Assembly: GCA_019115605.1 (NCBI GenBank)
Contig: DXDG01000006.1
Span: 1-64,000 of the forward strand
Reading direction: 5' to 3'
DNA: 64,000 bases
Source of the DNA: Candidatus Alistipes faecigallinarum
GTDB taxonomy: Bacteria; Bacteroidota; Bacteroidia; Bacteroidales; Rikenellaceae
Shown here: positions 51,767 through 61,863 of the stretch, piece by piece
Position numbering within the stretch: the first letter of the stretch is position 1
How the letters are laid out: every line of letters begins with the position of its first letter
Made by a program: the position numbers and the translations under genes
The notes under the pieces: generated by a model
The model's input: only the letters and a program-made list of their open reading frames with translations
Told to the model about the DNA's origin: nothing
The model's database searches: none

Positions 51767-53208
51767 CTCCACCATTTCATGAAAAAGAGTTGTATCAGAC
51801 CGAAAATCTCCAGACGGCCCAACAGCATCAGAAAGCTAAAGAAAAACTTCACGGCCGAAGGAATCGCGGCGTAGTTGCCCATCGAATAGACCTCGCCGAA
51901 GCCCGGCCCGACATTGCCCAGGCAGGCAATTGTTCCCGAGAAGGAGGTCATCAGATCCACACCGCACATTGTTGCGAAGACCGTACCGGCCAGGATGGCC
52001 AGCATGTAGGTTACGATGAAGATCATCACGCCGTGGATCACGCCGTCCTCCTGAAGGATCCCGTCCAGTTTGACGCGGAGCACCGCATTGGGATGCTGCT
52101 GTCGCTGCAGCTGCGTGCGGATCATCTTGCCGGCCAGCACCAGCCGGTTGACCTTCATGCCGCCGGTCGTCGAACCCGCACAGGCGCAGACAATCGAGCC
52201 GAACATGAGCAGCACGATGGCAAACGGCGGCCAGACGCTCGAATCGGCCGATGCGAAGCCCGTGGTGGTCATCAGCGTAAAGAACTGGAAGGCCGCGTGG
52301 CGGAACGACGAGGTGAGCGTAGGGTAGATCTCGGCGGCATAGAGACTGACGGCGATCAGGGCACTGCATCCCAGCAGGATTCCCACATACCAGCGGGTAA
52401 CCTCCGAGCGGAAAACATTGTTGCGCTTGCCCGTTACCGTCGCATAGATCAGTCCGAAGTGCATTCCGGCAATCCCCATCGTTACGATCAGCACGGTTTC
52501 GATCAGCGGACTGTTGAAATAGGCCACACTGGCATTTTTGGTCGAAAAACCGCTTGTCGCACAGGCCGACATGGCATGGCACAGCGAATCGAACCAGTTC
52601 ATGCCCGAAAGTTTGAGCATCACGGTCGAAAGGGCCGTCAGCCCGACATAGACCACAAGCAGTACATGCACGATCATCTGCGCCCGATAGCGGTAATTGT
52701 CGCGGGCCAGCGACGAAAGTTCCAAACTCGAAAGCGTCATTTTGCTGCGGCCCATTGTCGGAAGTACAACCAGGGCGAACATCACCACGCCCATACCGCC
52801 GATCCAGGTCGTCGAAAAACGCCAGAACTGCAGGCCGCGGGGCAGAATCTCCACATCGGTGAGAATCGAGGCTCCGGTGGTCGTGAAGCCCGAGACACTC
52901 TCGAACCAGGCATTCACGAGACTGAACTCCCCGCCCCAGATCAGATAGGGGAACATGCCGACGACACAGGCCACGAGCCACGAGCCTACAACGATGCAGA
53001 AACCCTCCTTGGTGGAGATCTGGTCGCTCCGCCCGACAAAAATCAGCGGAAAGGCTCCCAGCAGAATGGTCAGAAGCGCCGAAAGAAGCAGGGGATAGAA
53101 TGCCGAATCCATGCCGCTGACGCAGGAGATTCCCGCCGACACGAGCATGAAGGCCGCGATGAAGAGCATCACGATTCCGACATATCGCAAAACCACGTCT
53201 ATCCGCAT
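51763..53208 (-). CDS. trkH: TrkH-family potassium uptake channel subunit
   Basis: A 481-residue membrane protein with the four-fold M1-P-M2 layout of Trk/Ktr/HKT transporters. Selectivity-filter-type segments appear at SGFTTTGASIL, SACATSGFS, TTTGFASADSS and CLGNVGPGFG. It forms the K+ pore; the usual regulatory partner TrkA is not encoded in this window. It lies 10 nt after the sensor-like protein gene and overlaps the next gene, so these genes form one leftward operon. Confidence 0.94.
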   Translation of the reverse strand: MRIDVVLRYVGIVMLFIAAFMLVSAGISCVSGMDSAFYPLLLSALLTILLGAFPLIFVGRSDQISTKEGFCIVVGSWLVACVVGMFPYLIWGGEFSLVNAWFESVSGFTTTGASILTDVEILPRGLQFWRFSTTWIGGMGVVMFALVVLPTMGRSKMTLSSLELSSLARDNYRYRAQMIVHVLLVVYVGLTALSTVMLKLSGMNWFDSLCHAMSACATSGFSTKNASVAYFNSPLIETVLIVTMGIAGMHFGLIYATVTGKRNNVFRSEVTRWYVGILLGCSALIAVSLYAAEIYPTLTSSFRHAAFQFFTLMTTTGFASADSSVWPPFAIVLLMFGSIVCACAGSTTGGMKVNRLVLAGKMIRTQLQRQQHPNAVLRVKLDGILQEDGVIHGVMIFIVTYMLAILAGTVFATMCGVDLMTSFSGTIACLGNVGPGFGEVYSMGNYAAIPSAVKFFFSFLMLLGRLEIFGLIQLFFMKWWR

Positions 53209-53218
53209 CCCCGTCTCC

Positions 53219-54031
53219 TTATTTCGACTGTTTGGTCAGATTGATCAGCGACTCGATCTTCTCCTTGAGAGTCAGCATCTCGTCCTTGAGTTCGCCCTTG
53301 ACCGTGAAGGGCATCCGGAAGAGCAGGTAGTTCTCCAGACCCTTGTTCATGCGTTCGACGGGCGACACGCAGTAGACCAGAATGAAGTAATAGAGCATCA
53401 GCACGATGGCAATCATTACCACGAGCGAGATCAGCACCGGCGTAACGGCCCGGTAGGCGTTGGTCTTCATCCGTTCGGCCCGCGGAGCCAGCGAGCCCTG
53501 CGCGGAGGTCATGTAGTTGTTGATTGCCGAGATCAACTTGTCGTACTGCGCCTCGTAGGTTTCGTTGTACCAGCGGCTGCCGAGCGAATCCGCTCCGGAA
53601 CGCCGCAGCGAATCGGCCGGGAGCGCCGCTGCCGGAGCTTCGGCGGATGCGTCGGCTCCGGAAGCGAGAAAGTTGTCGGTCATGACCCGCAATTCAGTCG
53701 TCGCAAAGGCGAGCGAGTCGAGCGACGACTTGTCGAGAGCCTCCTCCTGGGCCGTGAGCAGCGCCTCTTCGAGACGATCGACACCCGCCCGGCAGAGACT
53801 GTCGTAGGAGCGGTCGCCGAAGACAGAACGGCGGACCATCGCCACGTTCTGTGCATGCACGGCATCGAGCATCTCCCGGGCCAGCTCGATGTTCCGCTGG
53901 TTGGCACCGAGGATCTCGCCCGTATCGCGGCTCAGGCGGCTCAACTCGATAAACGAGACCATGCCCGAGAAAAAGAGCAGGCAGACGATGCTCAAGAATC
54001 CGACCGTTACGCGTTTGCGCATTCCCGTCAT
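53219..54031 (-). CDS. Membrane protein with sensor-like four-helix periplasmic domain and no output domain
   Basis: A 270-residue protein starting at about 54031 (MTGMRKR); an upstream ATG at 54058 lies within the promoter box and is rejected. TM1 is at about 8-28 (FLSIVCLLFFSGMVSFI), then a roughly 150-residue helical periplasmic region like the four-helix-bundle sensor of chemoreceptors and histidine kinases, TM2 (VLISLVVMIAIVLMLYYFIL), and a short HAMP-like segment (VSPVERMNKGLENYLLF) ending at a coiled coil. No kinase, cyclase or methyl-accepting domain follows. It is the first gene of the trkH operon and may sense osmotic or envelope state. Function is inferred only from topology. Confidence 0.75.
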   Translation of the reverse strand: MTGMRKRVTVGFLSIVCLLFFSGMVSFIELSRLSRDTGEILGANQRNIELAREMLDAVHAQNVAMVRRSVFGDRSYDSLCRAGVDRLEEALLTAQEEALDKSSLDSLAFATTELRVMTDNFLASGADASAEAPAAALPADSLRRSGADSLGSRWYNETYEAQYDKLISAINNYMTSAQGSLAPRAERMKTNAYRAVTPVLISLVVMIAIVLMLYYFILVYCVSPVERMNKGLENYLLFRMPFTVKGELKDEMLTLKEKIESLINLTKQSK

Positions 54032-54055
54032 AACATTCTTCCGATTAAGTTCTTG

Positions 54056-54063
54056 CAAATATA
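54056..54063 (-). promoter_or_regulatory. -7 box of the trkH-floA operon
   Basis: Minus-strand TATATTTG (complement of 54056-54063), 25 nt before the chosen start codon, lying in the short gap after mtaB. No clear -33 TTG. Confidence 0.6.
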
Positions 54064-54068
54064 CGAAA

Positions 54069-55367
54069 TTAATCCAGAATTTCGCCCATCAGATCGTGAG
54101 ATTCGTCCATCTCGCCGAGCCGCACGCGGCAGATCGTATTGATCCGGCTCCGATCGTAGGGAGCCTTCACCCGGCGGTAGTTGCCCGTAAAGCCGAACAT
54201 CATGCCGCCGCGCATCGTACTTTCGAAGAGCACCGTATCCACCGTCCCCGCGGCCCGGGCGCAGAAGGCGCCGTGCAGCCGCCCGCAGAGCTCCTCAAGC
54301 TCGGCCACGCGACGCGTGGCGACCGATGCCTGCACCTTGTCGGGCAGATCGACGGCCGGCGTCCCGGGACGCTCCGAGAAGGGAAAGATATGCAGAAAGG
54401 CGGGTTCGAGGCGCTCCAGAAACTCACAGGTCGTCCGGAAATCGGCCTCCGACTCGCCAGGGAAGCCGACAATGACGTCAATGCCGATGAAGGCGTCGGG
54501 CATGAGCCGCCGCACGGCGGCAATGCGGTCGGCAAAGCGCTCGGTCGTATAGCGGCGGCGCATCAGATGCAGGATGCGGTCCGAACCGCTCTGCAGCGGA
54601 ATGTGGAAATGGTGCTGGAAGCGGGGCGAGGAGACACAGAAGGCGATGATCTCGTCAGTGAGCAGGTTCGGCTCGATCGAGGAGATGCGGTAGCGGTCGA
54701 TCCCCTCGACGGTGTCGAGCGCCCGCAGCAGGTCGATGAAGCGTTCGCCCGTCGTGCGGCCGAAATCACCCGTATTGACTCCCGTGAGGACAATCTCGCG
54801 CTGTCCGGCCGCCGCGATCGCACGGGCCTCTTCGACCAGATCGGCGATCGGCTGGTTGCGGCTCGAACCGCGGGCATAGTGGATCGTGCAGTAGGAGCAG
54901 CAGTAGTCGCAGCCGTCCTGCACCTTGAGGAAGGCCCGCGTGCGGTCGCCGCTCGAAAAGGCGGCAAAGAAGCGCGTCAGCGACGCGGTATCGCAGCTGT
55001 AAACCTGCGCCCGGCCCTTTCCCGAAAGCTCAACCACCCGTTTATATAAATCACCCTTGTCGTTGTTGCCCAACACGATATCCACACCTTCGATTGTCGC
55101 GATCTCCTGCGGTTTGAGCTGTGCATAGCAGCCCGTTACGGCGATGATCGCCTGCGGGTTGCGGCGATGAAGGCGGCGGATCAGGTTGCGGCATTTCTTG
55201 TCGGCATGTTCGGTAACCGAGCAGCTGTTGATGACACAAATGTCCGCCTCGGCCGTGGGGGCCACGCGCACGAAGCCGCCGCGCTCGAACTCCCGGGCCA
55301 GCGTCGAGCTCTCCGAAAAGTTAAGCTTGCAGCCGAGGGTATGAAAACTGACTCTGCGAGGTTGCAT
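54069..55367 (-). CDS. mtaB: tRNA threonylcarbamoyladenosine methylthiotransferase MtaB
   Basis: A 432-residue radical-SAM methylthiotransferase starting at 55367 (MQPRRVSFHTLG). The N-terminal UPF0004 cysteines are in TLGCKLN, INSCSV and TGCYAQ. The radical-SAM CxxxCxxC is in DGCDYCCSYC (about 145), and a C-terminal TRAM-like domain follows. It adds a methylthio group to t6A37 of ANN-decoding tRNAs. The frame stays open far upstream but that part overlaps the divergent ABC permease gene and has no family similarity, so it is excluded. Confidence 0.95.
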   Translation of the reverse strand: MQPRRVSFHTLGCKLNFSESSTLAREFERGGFVRVAPTAEADICVINSCSVTEHADKKCRNLIRRLHRRNPQAIIAVTGCYAQLKPQEIATIEGVDIVLGNNDKGDLYKRVVELSGKGRAQVYSCDTASLTRFFAAFSSGDRTRAFLKVQDGCDYCCSYCTIHYARGSSRNQPIADLVEEARAIAAAGQREIVLTGVNTGDFGRTTGERFIDLLRALDTVEGIDRYRISSIEPNLLTDEIIAFCVSSPRFQHHFHIPLQSGSDRILHLMRRRYTTERFADRIAAVRRLMPDAFIGIDVIVGFPGESEADFRTTCEFLERLEPAFLHIFPFSERPGTPAVDLPDKVQASVATRRVAELEELCGRLHGAFCARAAGTVDTVLFESTMRGGMMFGFTGNYRRVKAPYDRSRINTICRVRLGEMDESHDLMGEILD

Positions 55368-55438
55368 GTTTTTCACGTTTTTACGGGTGCGAAAATACGA
55401 AATCTCGGCGAAAGAGCCCGCATTTCGAAGAAAAAAGC

Positions 55439-55446
55439 TAAATTTG
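55439..55446 (+). promoter_or_regulatory. -7 box of the ABC permease - fmt gene string
   Basis: TAAATTTG lies 20 nt before the start codon at 55467, in the divergent gap with mtaB; the -33 element is not clear. Confidence 0.6.
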
Positions 55447-55466
55447 CGCGCACAAAAAGGGCACAG

Positions 55467-56300
55467 ATGGATTTCCTCAACGACCTGCTCCAATACGGAT
55501 ACCTCGCCAACGCACTGACGGCCTGCGTGCTGTCGGGCATTGCCTGCGGGATCGTCGGGACCTATGTCGTCTGCCGCCGCATGGTCTTCCTCGCCGGAGG
55601 CATCACGCACGCCTCCTTCGGCGGGCTGGGCATCGCCTTCTGGATGGGCGCCAACCCCATCGGCGGGGCGCTCGTCTTCGCCGTACTCTCGGCGCTGGGC
55701 ATCGAGTGGGCCGGAAGCCGCGGCCGCATCCGCGAGGATTCGGCCATCGGCATCATCTGGTCGGTGGGCATGGCCGTCGGTGCCCTCTTCATGAGCCTCC
55801 GCCCGGGATACACCTCCGGAGACCTCTCGGCCTATCTGTTCGGCAGCATCATCACCGTGACGCGCGAGGACGTCATCGCGCTCGCCGCACTGACGCTGCT
55901 GATCCTCGTCGGCGCCGCACTCTGGCTGCGGCCGGTCATGTACGTCGCCTTCGACCGCGAGTTCGCCCGCAGCCGCGGCATCCACACCCGGGTGATCTCC
56001 TACCTGATGGCGGCCCTGGTGGCCGTAACGATCGTGCTCTCGATCCGCATCATGGGCATCGTGCTGCTCATCTCGCTGCTCACGATGCCCGTGGTCATCG
56101 TCAATACGTTCACGCGCTCCTACCGCCGCATCGCCGCCGCGGCCCCCGTCGTGGCCGTCGCGGGCAACGTTGCGGGACTCGCGGCCAGCTACCATTTCGA
56201 GGTTCCGCCCGGCGCGGCCATAATATTTACCCTCACTCTTACGCTTATTGGGGTAAAACTATTAACTTTGCACTCGAAAAATAGGCGAGTCTCCGCATGA
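55467..56300 (+). CDS. Zinc/manganese-type ABC transporter permease
   Basis: A 277-residue integral membrane protein of the ABC-3 (ZnuB/MntB) family. About eight hydrophobic helices are visible; the family signature segment CRRMVFLAGGITHASFGGLG is at about 37-56. It forms the channel for zinc, manganese or iron uptake, but the ATPase and binding protein are not in this window. The start at 55467 is chosen since the family begins with MDFLNDLL-like sequence; its stop overlaps the next start (ATGA). Confidence 0.92.
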   Translation: MDFLNDLLQYGYLANALTACVLSGIACGIVGTYVVCRRMVFLAGGITHASFGGLGIAFWMGANPIGGALVFAVLSALGIEWAGSRGRIREDSAIGIIWSVGMAVGALFMSLRPGYTSGDLSAYLFGSIITVTREDVIALAALTLLILVGAALWLRPVMYVAFDREFARSRGIHTRVISYLMAALVAVTIVLSIRIMGIVLLISLLTMPVVIVNTFTRSYRRIAAAAPVVAVAGNVAGLAASYHFEVPPGAAIIFTLTLTLIGVKLLTLHSKNRRVSA

Positions 56301-57805
56301 AAACCATCCACAAACTCGTTCTGAAGTCATACCTCGGACCCATGGTCCTCACCTTCTTCATCGTCATGTTCGTGCTGATGATGAACATCGTATGGCGTTA
56401 TATCGACGAGCTGGTGGGAAAGGGCCTGAGCGCCGGGATCATCATCGAGCTGATGACCTACTTCATGGCCAACATGATCCCGATGGGTCTGCCGCTGGCG
56501 ATGCTTCTCGCCGCCATCATGACGATGGGCAACCTGGGCGAGAACTACGAGCTGCTGGCCATGAAGTCGGCCGGCATGTCGCTCGTCAAGATCACCAAGC
56601 CGCTCATCATCCTGGTGAGCATCATCTCCGTGGGCAGCTTCTTCATCGGCAACGACCTCGTGCCGAGTGCCAACAAGAAGCTCTACAGCACGCTCTACGA
56701 CATCAAGCAGCAGAAGCAGGCCCTTGAATTCCAGGACGGACTCTTCTTCAACGGCATCGACAACATGTCGATCCGCGTGAGCCACCAGGACCCCGACACG
56801 CACCTGCTACACGACGTGCTCATCTACGACAACCGCGCGGCAAACAACAACATGAACACCATCCTCGCCGACTCGGGCTACATCCGCCTGTCGGACGACA
56901 AGCGCTTCCTGCTCGTTACGCTCTTCCACGGCGAGACCTACGAACAGACGCGCAACTCGCAGTGGTTCACCAAAAGTTCGCTGCGCCACCACATCTTCGA
57001 CCTGCAGAAGCAGGTCATCCCGATGGAGGGCTTCGCCATGGAGCGCACCGATGCCGACCTGTTCAGCAACAGCAGCACGAAGGATATCAGCGACCTGTCG
57101 CACGACATCGACTCGCTCGAAGTGAAGGTCAATACGGCGACAAGCGCCTCCTACGAACCGCTGCTCAAGGAGCAGATCTTCTCGCGCGACAACACCGTGC
57201 TGCCGGTTCCCGACAGTCTGAAGGTGGACAAGAGCCGGTTCCGCGACCTGGCGGCCGTGGACTCCATCGCGGCGATGCCCACCCGCATGAAGGACCGGGT
57301 CTGGAACCTGGCCCGCACGATGGCCAAGAGCTCGCGCAACACCTTCTCGAGTTTCGACGAATCGACCACCAAGGAGGCCCTCAACCAGCTATACCGCAGC
57401 AAGGTCGAATGGCACAAGAAACTCTCGCTGCCCGTCTCGATCCTGATCTTCTTCCTGATCGGAGCCCCGCTGGGCGCCATCATCCGCCGCGGCGGTCTGG
57501 GACTGCCCGTCGTCGTCTCGGTCATCTTCTTCGTCATCTACTACATCATCAGCATCACGGGCGAGAAGCTGGCCAAGGAGGGCAGCTGGGATGCCGTCTA
57601 CGGCGTCTGGCTCTCGACCTTCATTCTGACCCCCATTGCCGTATACCTCACCTACAAGGCCACCAACGATTCGGCGCTGCTCGACACGGACTGGTATGCC
57701 GGACGGGTCAAGGCGATCCGGGAACGGGTGGCTTCCCTTGTGAACCGATTGAAGAACAAGATAAAAATCAGAAATAGACATGGCAAAGCAAACGATGCTC
57801 AATAG
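56297..57805 (+). CDS. LptF/LptG-family lipopolysaccharide export permease
   Basis: A 502-residue YjgP/YjgQ-type permease with three N-terminal helices, a large periplasmic beta-jellyroll region (about 120-390), and three C-terminal helices ([42 protein letters not shown] end). It extracts lipopolysaccharide from the inner membrane in the LptB2FG complex. It is longer than the E. coli proteins because the periplasmic part is extended, as is common in Bacteroidota. It overlaps both neighbours, including ribBA by 26 nt. Confidence 0.93.
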   Translation: MKTIHKLVLKSYLGPMVLTFFIVMFVLMMNIVWRYIDELVGKGLSAGIIIELMTYFMANMIPMGLPLAMLLAAIMTMGNLGENYELLAMKSAGMSLVKITKPLIILVSIISVGSFFIGNDLVPSANKKLYSTLYDIKQQKQALEFQDGLFFNGIDNMSIRVSHQDPDTHLLHDVLIYDNRAANNNMNTILADSGYIRLSDDKRFLLVTLFHGETYEQTRNSQWFTKSSLRHHIFDLQKQVIPMEGFAMERTDADLFSNSSTKDISDLSHDIDSLEVKVNTATSASYEPLLKEQIFSRDNTVLPVPDSLKVDKSRFRDLAAVDSIAAMPTRMKDRVWNLARTMAKSSRNTFSSFDESTTKEALNQLYRSKVEWHKKLSLPVSILIFFLIGAPLGAIIRRGGLGLPVVVSVIFFVIYYIISITGEKLAKEGSWDAVYGVWLSTFILTPIAVYLTYKATNDSALLDTDWYAGRVKAIRERVASLVNRLKNKIKIRNRHGKANDAQ

Positions 57806-59015
57806 CGTGGAGGAGGTCATCGAGGACTTCCGCAACGGAAAAATCGTCATCGTCGTCGATGACGAGGACCGCGAAAACGAGGGCGATTTCATCGTCGCCG
57901 CGGAAAAGATCACCCCCGAGATCGTGAATTTCATGCTCAAGGAGGGGCGGGGCGTGCTGTGTGCGCCGCTCTCGGAGGAGCGATGCGCGCAGCTCGAACT
58001 GAACATGATGGAGGAGAACAACACCTCGCTGCTCGGGACGCCCTTCACCGTAACGGTCGATCTGCTGGGCGAGGGGTGCACGACGGGCGTCTCGATCCAC
58101 GACCGCGCCGCCACGATCCGCGCGCTGGCCAATCCCGAAACCCGCCCCTCGGATCTCGGACGTCCGGGACACATCAACCCCCTGCGGGCCCGCGAAAAGG
58201 GCGTGCTGCGCCGCCCGGGACACACCGAGGCTGCGGTCGATCTGGCCCGTCTGGCCGGTCTCCAGCCCGCCGGAGCGCTCATCGAGATCATGAACGAGGA
58301 CGGCACGATGGCCCGCCTGCCGCAGCTGCTCGAGATCGCCCGCAAGTTCGATCTGAAGATCATCTCGATCGCCTCGCTGATCGCCTACCGCCTCAAGCAG
58401 GAGTCGATCGTCGAGCGGGGCGTCACGGTGCCGCTGCCCACCGAGTGGGGCGACTTCCGCATCACGCCGTTCCGTCAGAAATCGAACGGCGTGGAGCATG
58501 TGGCCCTCACCAAGGGCGAGTGGACCGAGGATGAGCCCGTGCTGATCCGCGTGCACTCGTCGTGCGCCACGGGCGACATTTTCGGGTCGTACCGCTGCGA
58601 CTGCGGCGAGCAGCTGCACCGCGCCATGCAGATGATCCAGAAGGAGGGCAAGGGCGCCATCGTCTATCTCAACCAGGAGGGACGCGGCATCGGCCTCTGC
58701 AACAAGATCCACGCCTACAAGCTGCAGGACGAGGGCCTCGACACGGTGGATGCCAACCTCAAGCTGGGCTTCAAGGCCGACGAGCGCGACTACGGCGTGG
58801 GTGCCAGCATCATCCGCGAGCTGGGTATCCGCCACATGCGGCTGATGACCAACAACCCGCTCAAGCGGGCCGGACTGGAGGGTTACGGTCTCTGCATCGA
58901 CGAGATCGTGCCGATCGTCATCGCCCCGAACCCCTACAACGAACACTATCTGGAGACCAAGCAGGAGCGCATGCACCACACGCTGGGGCTGGAGCATTTC
59001 GAAAAGAAAAACTGA
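57780..59015 (+). CDS. ribBA: Bifunctional 3,4-dihydroxy-2-butanone-4-phosphate synthase / GTP cyclohydrolase II
   Basis: A 411-residue riboflavin-biosynthesis enzyme. Residues 1 to about 205 are RibB (acidic motif [11 protein letters not shown] near 27-37, and [16 protein letters not shown]). Residues about 210-400 are RibA with zinc cysteines in [20 protein letters not shown] and the NQEGRGIGL segment. It makes the two precursors of riboflavin from ribulose-5-phosphate and GTP. The gene starts inside the end of the LptF/G gene. Confidence 0.97.
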   Translation: MAKQTMLNSVEEVIEDFRNGKIVIVVDDEDRENEGDFIVAAEKITPEIVNFMLKEGRGVLCAPLSEERCAQLELNMMEENNTSLLGTPFTVTVDLLGEGCTTGVSIHDRAATIRALANPETRPSDLGRPGHINPLRAREKGVLRRPGHTEAAVDLARLAGLQPAGALIEIMNEDGTMARLPQLLEIARKFDLKIISIASLIAYRLKQESIVERGVTVPLPTEWGDFRITPFRQKSNGVEHVALTKGEWTEDEPVLIRVHSSCATGDIFGSYRCDCGEQLHRAMQMIQKEGKGAIVYLNQEGRGIGLCNKIHAYKLQDEGLDTVDANLKLGFKADERDYGVGASIIRELGIRHMRLMTNNPLKRAGLEGYGLCIDEIVPIVIAPNPYNEHYLETKQERMHHTLGLEHFEKKN

Positions 59016-59027
59016 CACACACCTGAC

Positions 59028-60002
59028 ATGAACGCCAAGGATCTGCGCATCGTCTTCATGGGTACGCCCGAGTTCGCCGTACCTTCGCTCCGGGCCCTCG
59101 TGGCCGGAGGCTACCGCGTCGTAGCGGTCGTAACGGCTCCCGACAAACCCGCCGGACGCGGGCAGCGCCTGCATGAAAGCGACGTGAAGATCGCGGCCCG
59201 CGAGCTGGGGCTCCCCGTGCTGCAACCCGTGAAGCTCCGCGACCCGGAGTTTGTCGAGACGCTGCGGTCCCTCAAACCCGATCTGGGCATCGTCATCGCC
59301 TTCCGCATGCTGCCCGAGGTCGTATGGGCCATGCCGCGGCTGGGGACCTTCAACCTCCACGCCTCGCTGCTGCCGCAGTACCGCGGTGCGGCGCCGATCA
59401 ACTGGGCGATCATCAACGGCGAGCGCGAGACGGGCGTTACGACCTTCCTACTGAACCACGAGATCGACAAGGGGGCCATCCTGGGGCAGATCCGTGTCCC
59501 GATCGGGGAGGAGGATACCATCGGCTCGATGTACGAAAAACTCATGCAGACGGGCACGGGGCTGGTGCTCGACACCGTGGAGCGGATCGCCGCCGGGGAG
59601 ATCCGGCCCGTCGAACAGCAGCAGATCGACGACAGGACGTTGAAACCCGCCCCCAAGATCTTCAAGGAGGATTGCCGCATCGACTGGTCGCAGCCGGGCC
59701 GGCGGATCATCGACTTCATCCGCGGGCTGTCGCCCTATCCGGCCGCCTGGACCGCCATGTATCGCGAAGGATCGGAGGAGGAGCTCACGGCCAAGATCTT
59801 TGCGGCAGCTTTCGAGGCCGCAGCACACGATAAAGTCGCCTGCGGCACGGTCGAAAGCGACGGCCGCACCTTCATTCGCGTAGCCTGCGCCGACGGATGG
59901 ATCACGCTCGAGGAGCTGCAGATCGCCGGGAAACGCCGACTGCCGGTCCGCGAACTGCTGCTCGGCTGGCGCGACGTGCTGCAATACCGCTTCCAGAAAT
60001 AA
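59028..60002 (+). CDS. fmt: Methionyl-tRNA formyltransferase
   Basis: A 324-residue enzyme with N-terminal formyltransferase fold (RIVFMGTPEFAVPSL at 7-21), catalytic region LHASLLPQYRGAAPINWAI (Asn/His) and GVTTFLLNHEIDKGAI (Asp), and the C-terminal OB domain. It formylates initiator Met-tRNA from 10-formyl-tetrahydrofolate. It follows ribBA by 12 nt. Confidence 0.97.
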   Translation: MNAKDLRIVFMGTPEFAVPSLRALVAGGYRVVAVVTAPDKPAGRGQRLHESDVKIAARELGLPVLQPVKLRDPEFVETLRSLKPDLGIVIAFRMLPEVVWAMPRLGTFNLHASLLPQYRGAAPINWAIINGERETGVTTFLLNHEIDKGAILGQIRVPIGEEDTIGSMYEKLMQTGTGLVLDTVERIAAGEIRPVEQQQIDDRTLKPAPKIFKEDCRIDWSQPGRRIIDFIRGLSPYPAAWTAMYREGSEEELTAKIFAAAFEAAAHDKVACGTVESDGRTFIRVACADGWITLEELQIAGKRRLPVRELLLGWRDVLQYRFQK

Positions 60003-60027
60003 TCCACTCCGCAAGTAGAGACGCCAC

Positions 60028-61782
60028 ATGCCCGGCCGCCATCCGAAACCCCTGCAGGCCGAACTTCGCGCCGCAGCATGCGGCTCGATCGGAATCCGAA
60101 CGGTCGTTTACCTGCTGGCGGTGATCGCCCTGCTGGCGACGCTCTCGATTCTCGACTCGTTCTGGGAGATTCCCCACCCGTGGCACGCCACGGTCTGGCT
60201 CCGACGCCTGGCGGATGCCATGCTGCTGGCTCTTCCGGCATGGTTCCTCCGCCGAAGAGGGTGGCTGGTGCTCTGGATCCTCATCATCGACCTCTACCTG
60301 TTCTCGAATCTCTGGTACTACCGCAACTACGGGAGCATCATGCCGCTCTCGTCCTACGCGATGTGGCAGAATCTCGACGGACTCGGCCCCAGCATCCGCA
60401 ATTCGATGCGTCGCGCCGATTGGTGGCTCCTGCTGCCGGCACTTTGCCTTGCACTGGTGGTGCCACTCCTCCACCGGTGGAGCGATCGTCCGGGTCTCCG
60501 CAGCCGCCTGACCGCCTGCGGGACGGCTCTGCTCACGGCTGCAGCCATCCTGCTCGCCCCGTACCGACACGATCCGAAGAGTTTCGACCACCCGGGGCCC
60601 CGCTTCCGCAACGAGCCGATGGTCGCCCTGCGCGACTTCGGATGGACCAGCTACTGGATCTACCAGATCGCCAATACCCGCGACTGTACCGAAGAGGAGT
60701 TGCAGGAGGCCCGGCGCTTCGTCGAAAATGCCGAGCGCAGCCGCGGGCCCGCACCCGGAATCGCTCCGGATGGGAAAAACCTGATCCTCATCCTCATGGA
60801 GTCGCAGGCCAGCTGGCCGATCGGTCTCGAAATCGACGGACGGAAGGTCCAGCCGTTCCTCGATTCGCTGGACCGGGACACGAGCGTACTCTACTTTCCG
60901 AAGGTGCTTCCGCAGGTCAAGGACGGCCGTTCGTCGGATGCCCAGCTGCTCATCAACACGGGGCTGCTGCCCGCAGCCACGGGTGCGGCCTCCAGCCTCT
61001 ACGGCAGCCGGAACACCTATCCTTCGCTGCCCAAGGCGCTCAAAAAGCGGGGATATGCCTCGGCCTCGTTTGTCTGCGACTTCAAATCCTACTGGAACCA
61101 GGAGACCACGACGCGCAGTTTCGGGTTCGATGCGCTCCACTACGACCTGCGCGGCGACCATCCCACATTGACCGCTGACGAGGAGCTCTACCGCCGCAGC
61201 CTCGCCATTCTGCGGCAGATGCCCGAGCCGTTCTATGCCCAGGTCGTTACCATGTCGGGGCACGACGCCATAGAAAGCGGGTTCGACACCCCGCTGAACA
61301 AGGCCCGCATCGCCGACGAACAGGTGAAAAACTACCTGATCATTGCCGAATATGTGGACCGCTGCCTCGCGACGTTCATCGATTCGCTCAAAAGCTGCGG
61401 CCTCTACGAACGGAGCCTGATCGTCATCACCGGCGATCACGACTCGATCACGCGCAACCGCTACGAGGGACGCCGCGAATGCCGGCTCGAGGACCGCTAC
61501 ATCCCGCTCTTCCTGCTCAATGCACCGCGCCGGATGCCGACCGACCGGGTGGTCGCGCAATGCGACATCTATCCGACGCTGCTCGATGCCATGGGAATCG
61601 ACGAATACCCCTTCCACGGGCTGGGAGAAAGCCTCTACCGCCGCCAGAGCGACTGTGCCGCCGACCATACGAGCGGATGGGCGGGGGAGAATTCCGACGA
61701 TTCGGTGCGCCGCTACCGCCAAAAGCTGTGGCGCGTCTCGGACATTCTGCTGCGGGCGGACTACTTCCGCGACCGCGAGTAA
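60028..61782 (+). CDS. LTA-synthase/sulfatase-fold membrane phosphotransferase
   Basis: A 584-residue protein with about four to five N-terminal helices (first 180 residues) and a periplasmic alkaline-phosphatase/sulfatase domain. Metal- and nucleophile-site segments are LILMESQASW (about 252), SSDAQLLINTGLLP (about 300), VTMSGHD (about 410) and VITGDHDS (about 470). Such proteins transfer phosphoglycerol or phosphoethanolamine to surface glycolipids. In a lipopolysaccharide-bearing bacterium, modification of lipid A, core or a capnine-like lipid is more likely than true lipoteichoic acid synthesis. It is the last gene of the rightward string. Confidence 0.88.
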   Translation: MPGRHPKPLQAELRAAACGSIGIRTVVYLLAVIALLATLSILDSFWEIPHPWHATVWLRRLADAMLLALPAWFLRRRGWLVLWILIIDLYLFSNLWYYRNYGSIMPLSSYAMWQNLDGLGPSIRNSMRRADWWLLLPALCLALVVPLLHRWSDRPGLRSRLTACGTALLTAAAILLAPYRHDPKSFDHPGPRFRNEPMVALRDFGWTSYWIYQIANTRDCTEEELQEARRFVENAERSRGPAPGIAPDGKNLILILMESQASWPIGLEIDGRKVQPFLDSLDRDTSVLYFPKVLPQVKDGRSSDAQLLINTGLLPAATGAASSLYGSRNTYPSLPKALKKRGYASASFVCDFKSYWNQETTTRSFGFDALHYDLRGDHPTLTADEELYRRSLAILRQMPEPFYAQVVTMSGHDAIESGFDTPLNKARIADEQVKNYLIIAEYVDRCLATFIDSLKSCGLYERSLIVITGDHDSITRNRYEGRRECRLEDRYIPLFLLNAPRRMPTDRVVAQCDIYPTLLDAMGIDEYPFHGLGESLYRRQSDCAADHTSGWAGENSDDSVRRYRQKLWRVSDILLRADYFRDRE

Positions 61783-61806
61783 CCCCGAAAGACCGTACCA
61801 TCCACA

Positions 61807-61838
61807 AAAAGGGGCATCCCCCGAAGGACGCCCCTTTT
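61807..61838. terminator. Bidirectional terminator between convergent operons
   Basis: AAAAGGGGC (61807-61815) and GCCCCTTTT (61830-61838) form a 9-bp stem with A and T runs on both sides, between the converging sulfatase-fold gene and korC-like gene. Confidence 0.88.
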
Positions 61839-61863
61839 CTCTTCGCGTATGGCCAACGGCAAA

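Noticed and set aside
55368..56195. N-terminal extension of mtaB in the same open frame
   Set aside because: The extension overlaps the divergent ABC permease gene, is low-complexity, and precedes a normal family start at 55367.
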